64,000 nt of DNA. It comes from Catonia carolina. Its lineage: Eukaryota; Arthropoda; Insecta; Hemiptera; Achilidae. The stretch covers positions 237,599,038-237,663,037 of the forward strand of contig JAQMRL010000001.1 of assembly GCA_035578175.1 (NCBI GenBank). Direction: 5' to 3'. Positions 56,995 to 64,000 of this stretch are shown here, in pieces. Made by a program: the position numbers and the translations under genes. Numbering within the stretch: position 1 is the first letter of the stretch; each line of letters begins with the position of its first letter. The notes beneath the pieces were generated by a model, which saw only the letters and a program-made list of their open reading frames with translations, ran no database searches and was not told the origin of the DNA.

Positions 56995-58090
56995 AAAAAT
57001 CTGCTGTGAAACACTCTCACAACTTTTTGTTGCCAATGCATATAATGAACCATGTAACCTAACATTAGTAATAAACAAAAAACTATCCTAATTTTTATCA
57101 ATCATGGATGAATGATGCAAAATGAAAACCAACCTTAGTTTGGCTTAATAATACGAAAAATCATTCTTTGACGCTAACTAGGCTCTGCAGAAAAAAATGC
57201 TTGAAATAAAAGTTGCAGATCTTTTAATTTCCTATAAATTTGATTATATACACTTTTGTCGTAAAATGCATATTAAGGCCGCAATCTTAAAAAATCAATT
57301 TTTTACCGATTTTCATGAAAAAAAAGAAAATCACTAATTACCGCTAAACTACGCGTTGTACAAAGAAAATGTTTAAATAAAAGTTGTAAGGTTTTAAATT
57401 GTCTACAACTTTAATTATATAAAATTTTGTGCTAAAATGCATATTAAGGCCACAATCTTAAAAAAAAACATTTTTTCAACGAAAGCACCGCCTCCTAAAG
57501 ATTTTCAGCAGACGTGACGTCTACCATGTAGTGCATAAAATATAGTAAATGAGGCGATTTTTAAAAAAATCGTTTGAGCCGTTTTTGAGAAAATCACAAA
57601 AAGTGAGAATGACACGAATAAACACAACTTCCGGTAGACCGATTTTGATGAAAATGTTACAGGTCCTCTCGTGGTACCTAACTTAAGTTTCAAGTTTCAA
57701 CTTCGAACGATGTTTCGTTCTTGAGAAATTTTGTTAAAATATAGTAAATGAGGCGATTTTTAAAAAAAATCGTACGAGCCGTTTTTGAGAAAATAAAAAA
57801 AAAAGTGAAAATGACACAAATAAACACTACTTCCGATTGACCGATTTTTTATGAAAATGTTACAGGTCCTCTAGTGGTACCTAACTTAAGTTTCAAGTTT
57901 CAACTTCGTACGATGTTTTGTTCTTGAGATATTTTGTTCACATACACACACACCAATTGTTAAAATACATTTTTTGGGTTCAGGGGGTCTGAAACGTGTA
58001 TATCCGGTGAAAACTCGATTTCAATAAATTGTCATGAAAACTATACTTTCCTTCCTATATTCATACAGGCAAGAGAAAATAAAAAAATAG
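56995..58090 (+). repeat. Dispersed repeat E, copy 7, with internal duplication
   Basis: A full-length plus-strand copy from gctgtgaaacactctcacaa to gcaagagaaaataaaaaa. A block of about 198 bp (57536-57733) is repeated directly at 57734-57931, both starting aaaatatagtaaatgaggcg. Confidence 0.7.
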
Positions 58091-58675
58091 AAAAATGTTC
58101 CACGAAACACAACGAAACTGATGAAGTTACGTGACTATTTTCTCATGGCGCTACCGAATTTCTTAATACTAAATAGAACAACTTATAAAAGAACGAGTTT
58201 TAAAATACACATCGATTTGAAGAAGCCCATTTATAATACTACAAATGAGTATAAATCTTCACAAAATAAGCTACTAAAAAGAAAAAGTTTACAAACCTAT
58301 AAAAAATGCATATAAGAATTATATTATCAATGTCCAGGGAATAACATGTGTAATATGCGTGTCTACAAGATGTAAAACATAAAAATTCAATACAAAGTGT
58401 ACAAATAAAAATAAAATACGATCAACGTTTGTTAGAGTGAAGCCAGTAATAACAACTAACAACATAAATATAGGTACGAAGGTCTGATATTAGTAAAAAA
58501 TAGTGTTGGCTCATGAACTTATTTTCAGCTAAACTTGTGATAGCGGTTAGCAGGACTTATGAAGTAGTTACAACTGAAAAATCATCATTCCAAGAAATAC
58601 TACGAGTGAAGATATTTTTTATCTAGTAAAATGTTGGAAATGTTGTAGCCTGTATAAAACAAAGTAGTTGGACTA
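58091..58675. other. Spacer between inverted E copies
   Basis: AT-rich sequence of about 585 bp with no recognised content. Confidence 0.4.
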
Positions 58676-59630
58676 TTTTTACTTTCTCTTGCACTACATA
58701 AAGTCAATGAAAATATTGTCTGTCTTCACGGCGATTTTTTGAAATCGAGTTTTCACCGGATATAAACGTTTTCAGGCTTCCTGAACCCAAAGAGGGATGT
58801 TTTTAGCGATTGGTCTGTGTGTGTGTGGGGGGGGGGGGGGAGTTAACAAAATATCTCAAGAACGGAACATCGTACGAAGTTGAAATTTATAACTTTAAGT
58901 TAAATACTACTAGAGGCCCCGACACGAAGATTTTCATCAAAATCGGTCTAAAAGTAGTATAGGTAATTCGTATCATTTTTCACTTTTTAGCAATTTTCTC
59001 AAAAACGGCTCCTACAATTTTTTTAAAAAATCTCATTTACTACATTTTTTATGCTCTCTAAGATAGGATAGGTGCCACGTCTGCCGAAATTCTTGGGGAG
59101 GCTGTGCTCTCGTAGAAAAGAAATGTTTATTTTAAGATTGCGGCTTAATATGCATTTTAGCGCAAAAATGTGTTAATAAAAGTTGTAGAAAATTTAAAAA
59201 CCTACAACCTTTATTTCAAACATTTTTTTTATATAACGCTTAGTTTAGCGGTAATTACCGATTTTCTGGAATTTTTTCACGAAAATGTGTAAAATAAATC
59301 GATTTTTAAGATTTCAGCCTTAGTATGCATTTTACGACAAAAGTGTATACAATCAAATTTATAGGAAATTAAAAGATCTACAACTTTTATTTAGAGCATT
59401 TTTTCTCTGCAGAGCTTGGTGTAACGTGAAAGCGTGATTTTCCGTATTTTTAAGCCAAACTCAGGTTGATTTTCATTTTGGGTCTTTCATTCATGATTAA
59501 ATTTAGGTTATGTTTATTAAGGTTAGTTTTTTGTTTATTTCTAATGTTTTATTACTAATATTAGGCTATATTGTTCATTATTTGCACTGGCAAGAGAAAG
59601 TCGTGTGAGTGTTTCATATCAATTTTTTAC
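58676..59630 (-). repeat. Dispersed repeat E, copy 8 (full length)
   Basis: The minus-strand copy starts ttttactttctcttgcac and ends gtgagtgtttcatatcaatt. Near 58814 there is a GT run followed by about 14 G. It lies opposite copy 7, forming a long inverted pair. Confidence 0.7.
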
Positions 59631-60570
59631 AACATATTCAAACATCATTCAAGATCCAACGAGTTGTTCCGGATTACAACAAGTTAAGTGAAAATAGCCA
59701 TGCTGACGGCTAACATAAGAAGAAATTTTTTTGTAAAACGTTAAAGAATATATTTTGAAAATCACATTAATGTAAATGTTACAAATACGATACATCAAAA
59801 TCGTATTCATTCTAAACGATTTAATTGTTCTTCAAATATACTAAACAATACTCAAATAAATCCATATTGCAAATTACTGTGCACCCATACATAACCGATA
59901 TAATAGTACAAAAACCTATTCATATTGAAAATTTAAACATGAACCTGAATTTGAAATAAACTGAACCTAACCAATCCATGAATATTGTATACCCATAAAT
60001 AGAATTGTGAACAGATAAAAGAGAATTAATGTAGAATCCAATGTTAGTTCCCACTATACTAAAAAAAGAAAATCTAGTTCAATGCCGTATAAGTAAGGAA
60101 GAACGTAGGTTCACATTGTTTATTTATAAATATATGTAGTATACTAGTACCAACATACATTTATTTACTAAAAACAGAAAGTTGCAATACAAGTAAATTA
60201 AATTAATTTATAAAAAATAGAAAACTAACAATAGGCTATAAGAACACAGTAATTTCTGAGTAACTTACTATTTCTCGTACTATTAAATTTATAAACTGAA
60301 AACTAAAATTTATTACATTCGGCAAACCATACTAACTTTAACACTAAAATTCAAGTAGTACAACATTTGACGACCAATTTTGATGATTCATCTATAAAAG
60401 TTAATATTTTTTATGTGGTCAAAATGTAGAAATACCCACTATGGGATGAACTAATTTTAATAATTGTTTTTATAGAAAATCGCCTACTGTCGTTAAATCA
60501 AGGGTTAGACAAAAAATGATCCAAAAATTATAGCATTTTTAATTTAGATTATCGTTATTTTTTATAATTC
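59631..60570. other. AT-rich stretch, nothing identified
   Basis: No gene or repeat was recognised. Confidence 0.4.
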
Positions 60571-60574
60571 ATTT

Positions 60575-60727
60575 AGTCGCATCAAGAGCTTGGTCTTTAG
60601 CGACTAAAGAGCGTTATGGAACTAGCACGGTGGGTTTGAACATGTCATAGTTTCTAAATCCTAACTATGGAATCGCACATAAGTTCATAGTAGGCTAACA
60701 AACTAATCACTACCCCATGGAGGTGGC
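60575..60727 (-). repeat. SINE family A, copy 3 (diverged)
   Basis: It shares agtcgcatcaagagcttggt, agcacggtgggttt and the end ccccatggaggtggc with the other two A copies. The B-box region (ggaatcgcacat) is degenerate. Confidence 0.55.
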
Positions 60728-60796
60728 ACATCTCTTAATTCGAGTGGAGGGCTCTTTTCAGTCAAAAATAGGTTTTTATAAACTATAGCATTAGGA

Positions 60797-60868
60797 TAGA
60801 AGTAGTTACTAGATACTAGTAATTAGTTACTAGATACTAGTAGTTACTAGATAGAAGTAGATAGAAGT
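60797..60868 (+). repeat. Short tandem repeat (tagttactagatac)
   Basis: Imperfect tandem units of the type tagttactagatactag and agatagaagtag lie directly at the edge of repeat D copy 10, where other D copies carry simple-sequence tails. Confidence 0.6.
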
Positions 60869-61215
60869 AGGCTGGTACTAACCTCTAAAGGCTTAACTAA
60901 GTAAAACGAGTGAGGTGGTTCACCATTTTCTTCCTCTCCGACTGGAAAGTATGCTTATCAGCATGCCAGTTCTCTGAAAAGCATGTCTAATTTCCACTCT
61001 GCAAAAGACACCTTCACTTTATTCACCACAGTCCGGCTGTATAATGAAATTCATTACTCTCAGAGAAGACTAGTGTCTTTTACACCACTACCTCTTCTGT
61101 TTTTAAATGCTTTATGTTTTGTTTCAGTTTTGTAGTTCTGTTTCAGAATTACTTTTTGTAACCCTGGAATTAGCAGATCGAGTGCAAATAATTTAACACT
61201 CCACCTTCATGTCAT
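60868..61215 (-). repeat. Dispersed repeat D, copy 10
   Basis: A minus-strand, nearly full-length copy with small deletions and the usual order of blocks. Confidence 0.65.
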
Positions 61216-61221
61216 GGGTTA

Positions 61222-61370
61222 CAGAAAACAGTTCTGTTTCTTATCACATGGTCAGCCAATTATATGACTAAAGCATTTAAGAACAGAAGAAGTAGATATG
61301 TAAAAGACATTAGTCAAAGTTATCTCCTTGGAAAGTTATGAATTTTATTATACAGCCAATTCGTATTTCC
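61222..61370 (+). repeat. Dispersed repeat D, copy 11 (partial, inverted to copy 10)
   Basis: It starts acagttctgtttcttatcac near 61230 and runs to the atgaattttattatacagcc block. It lies head-to-head with copy 10. Confidence 0.65.
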
Positions 61371-62757
61371 CACGAATTTCCCTAGTGATATCTCTATGAA
61401 CTTAGCAAATGTTGTAAATGAGGGAAATTTAATCGAAATCGTTGCAGGCGTTTATAAGAAAACTTTATTTTTGCAACAGAGGAGAATACTCACAATTTTA
61501 AGGGTACATAGTTAATTTAAAAAAAATCTATACAGTTGGTTGTGGCAACCGAAGTTTTGAAATTTCACATTAATTAATCTGTAACTTAGTAGTTTTTGCT
61601 ACAATAACACGTCACATAAATAAGTCCAGTAGTTTTTGATGAATACTACAAATGGGCATCTTTTCTAAAAACAACTTTTTGGCTTCAAGGGGTCATGAAA
61701 CGTGAAGATCAGCACCTTAGCATTCTTTACTCACTTCACACTAAAGTTACAGCTCTAGAAAGTAACAAACAGTACGCTTTAGAATGAATAAAATTTACAA
61801 ATGTGATGTTACAACATAAGGTAATGGCTATTGAAAAACTCGTTTGTTTTGAGTATCTATCAGATATAGAAAATATGTACAGTAAATTATAAAGTTAGTT
61901 ACCATAAAAGGTAAAACAAGTTACCGATTACCTAAATATTAACGGGAGATTTAATTTCATCAACGCAGTAAACTATCTTCGATAAATTAACCTTATTTTC
62001 TTACTCGGTGAATGTACGGCGTTTCCCTGACTATGATTTATTCAAATTATTTAATAAAAATTGCACAATTAAAAAATCTTTTTATTTTTTTATAAAATAT
62101 TATATTGTATGTAAATATTTTAATACCAATAAATTAAACTTTCTAATAAATTAAATAGTATTTTCGTCCATAAATATTTATATTCAATTAACAGTATACA
62201 AAATTAAATGTATGAATCAACAAAATGTATAATATTCATTAGGATTTATTGAAGATGAATACAGGTACTCATAAATATTTTATTTTCTTCACTAATCGTA
62301 CATCACTTGTTAGTGACTGTGTAATACGTAGAATCTTCCGTTTCTTTAGCAGAAACAATTTTTATAACGTTTAGTAGGTACGAAAACTTCTCCCGGCAAA
62401 CTTCTTGTGTATGCAATACTATCATATATCGGTCCAATGAATGAATTAATTCCGATGCAATTTTAAAGTAATTAAATAAATTTCTGTTAAACTAAGAATA
62501 ACTACTTCCGATTGAAAAAGAAACTGAAGAAAAAAATCGTACCATTTTTATTTTCATTCCATTTGATTCAATAAATTTTATAATGGTACATCAAAGGCTG
62601 TAATTTTGGTAAATATCGATTTCAATGTGGTTTCGTAGATAATCATAAATTTCCGCTTAAATAAACGTCGTCGGATAAAAGTATATCAAATACGTAGGCT
62701 AATTTGAGGCATTAAAAAAACTGTTTCAACTCTTGTTATTATCATTTTTTTTTAATA
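61371..62757. other. AT-rich stretch, possible old repeat
   Basis: The block near 61670-61715 (tttggcttcaaggggtcatg, then aacgtgaagatcagc) resembles those near 1400 and 11330. Nothing else was recognised. Confidence 0.35.
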
Positions 62758-63700
62758 TACGAGGTGCAGCTATTAAATAACGAGACTGACGTAAAAAAAT
62801 TTAATTTTAATTTTATACATAATCACTTATTGTTACCTTCAATATACACTCCTTCTCTATCCCTACAAAGCTCCATACGAATTTTCCATTGTTGGAAACA
62901 GTGCTGGAAGTCATCTTCTGTCAGCTCCTTCAGGACACGTGCCGCTTTCTCTTTTACAGCTTCCTCTGACTCAAATATTGTCCCTTTTAATGCAGATTTC
63001 ACCTTAGGGAACAGGTAGAAGTCACATGGTCCAAAATCTGGTGAATAAGGTGGATGTTTTAACATTGAGATGCTGTACTTGGCTAGGGACCTCTTGAGAG
63101 ATAACGCGGAATGAGCTGGCGCATTGTCTTGGTGGAGAACCCAATGATTTGTCCTTCCACATTTCGGGGCGATTTTTCCCTTACTCTTTGGCGTAGTTTA
63201 AAAAGTACCTCAAGGTAGTAATATTGATTAATTGTTCGACTTTCAGGAACCCAGTGAAGGTACACAATACCATGGATATCAAAAAAAATCATCATTGCTT
63301 TAAATTTTGACTTGCTCATTCAAGCTTTTTTCCTCTCTGTGAAGTTCAGCTCTTCCAGTGCATGGATTGGCGCTACGTTTCGGGATCAAAGTAGAAAACC
63401 ACGTTTCATCACATGTTATTATCGCTTCCAAAAAGTTTGGGTCATTTTAAATCGCGTACAAAGTGTTAGTACAAACATTTTTGCGAGCTTCATTTCAAAC
63501 ATTTTTGAGCGGCACGTGTCCTGAAGGAGCTGACAGAAGATGACTTCCAGCACTGTTTCCAACAATGGAAAATTCGCATAGAGAGTTGTAGGGATAGAGA
63601 AGGAGCGTATACTGAAGATGACAATAAGTGATTATGTATAAAATAAAAATAATTTTTTTTTTACAACGACAGTCTCGTTATTTAATAGCCACACCTCGTA
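62758..63700 (-). mobile_element. Foldback mariner element with duplicated transposase 3' end
   Basis: Both ends read tacgaggtg..gctattaaat inward (31-bp terminal repeats with two mismatches) and are flanked by TA. The inverted arms reach much further: 62758-62946 and 63508-63700 carry the same last part of the transposase gene in opposite orientation. The centre holds the rest of a mariner transposase relic on the minus strand. The 5' end of the gene has been replaced by an inverted copy of the 3' end. Total length is 943 bp. Confidence 0.85.
62823..63440 (-). pseudogene. Mariner transposase pseudogene (catalytic half)
   Basis: On the minus strand, across frameshifts, the three mariner catalytic motifs appear in order. 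CDETWFSTLIP (about 63380-63410) has the first Asp. HQDNAPAHSA (about 63105-63135) has the second. HPPYSPDFGPCDFYLFP (about 63010-63060) has the third, with spacing typical of DD34D mariners. The C-terminal segment LTEDDFQHCFQQWKIRMELC follows, ending at TAA near 62823. The helix-turn-helix N-terminus is missing. Frameshifts separate the motifs, so no active enzyme is made. Confidence 0.82.
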
Positions 63701-64000
63701 TAAAAGATATATCTCTTAAAGCTGTAATTTTGAAAAAAAAACATCTCCCTTTAGAAGTAATTTTTTTAAAATCCTTTCTTAGCGAGCAATTACAACCCAA
63801 ATTAAATTACATAATATAATTTAAAATTTTAGGTTCAAGAGATTTCGTGATGGGTCAGTGGATTCCGCTTTTATTTACAAGAGAAAAATTTAAAATAATA
63901 AAATTGAGGCATTAGGAAATAGAATCTGGAAAGAGAAGAATAAGTACTCTCATTTGTCAATGCGGTCTGACAAAAAATAACAGATCACTATGTGTAAGGT
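63701..64000. other. AT-rich end of window, nothing identified
   Basis: No gene or repeat was recognised. Confidence 0.4.

Noticed and set aside
58814..58840. GT run followed by poly-G as a G-quadruplex
   Set aside because: It is a single simple-sequence tract inside repeat E copy 8. Slippage in a microsatellite explains it.
1..64000. CRISPR arrays, operons or other prokaryotic features
   Set aside because: No regularly spaced short repeats or compact gene runs exist. Composition and transposon content are those of an insect-like nuclear genome.

Overview
The window looks like gene-poor insect DNA. It is strongly AT-rich, has many dispersed transposon and SINE-like copies, P, mariner and jockey-type relics, and short TTAGG-type runs. 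I infer an arthropod, most likely hemipteran; no diagnostic host gene fixes this. I could not recognise a convincing host protein-coding exon, a genuine tRNA gene or an rRNA. Almost every long open frame belongs to a mobile element or is a chance frame in AT-rich DNA.

The only intact genes are those of a young Ty3/gypsy-type LTR retrotransposon at 16180-23342. It is flanked by a 4-bp GAAT duplication and is much more GC-rich than its surroundings. Its LTRs (1125 and 1126 bp) appear to differ by a single base. Layout: 5' LTR, primer-binding site, Gag (333 aa), Pol in the -1 frame (protease, reverse transcriptase, RNase H, integrase, GPY/F module), three 117-bp tandem repeats, polypurine tract, 3' LTR. 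No env-like frame is present. Four things make it unusual. Gag starts with a C4HC3 PHD-type zinc finger. The Gag/Pol overlap carries a GGGAAAC slippery heptamer followed by a predicted H-type pseudoknot. Each LTR carries two copies of a 16-nt hairpin matching the metazoan histone-mRNA 3' stem-loop, and the LTR has no AATAAA or ATTAAA downstream of the likely start site. Each LTR also encodes a basic, proline-rich frame (155 aa intact in the 3' LTR) that stops 25 nt before the second hairpin.

Left of the LTR element (1-16179): LINE 3' ends (610, 5820, 6400); a foldback Tc1/mariner relic (7869-8799); copies of two dispersed families, called D (about 400-bp SINE-like) and E (about 950-bp hairpin-rich) here; and a P-superfamily element with THAP/P transposase remnants, terminal inverted repeats and an 8-bp GTTTTCAC duplication (12172-14158).

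Right of it (23343-64000): further LINE tails; tRNA-related SINE families; copies of D and E; a second foldback element with a transposase helix-turn-helix remnant (31435-32953); a 666-bp non-autonomous DNA transposon nested in a D copy (39045-39710); a 207-bp tandem repeat (50571-51165); an inverted pair of E elements (56995-59630); and a third foldback mariner (62758-63700). The rest is AT-rich sequence in which I see nothing definable.
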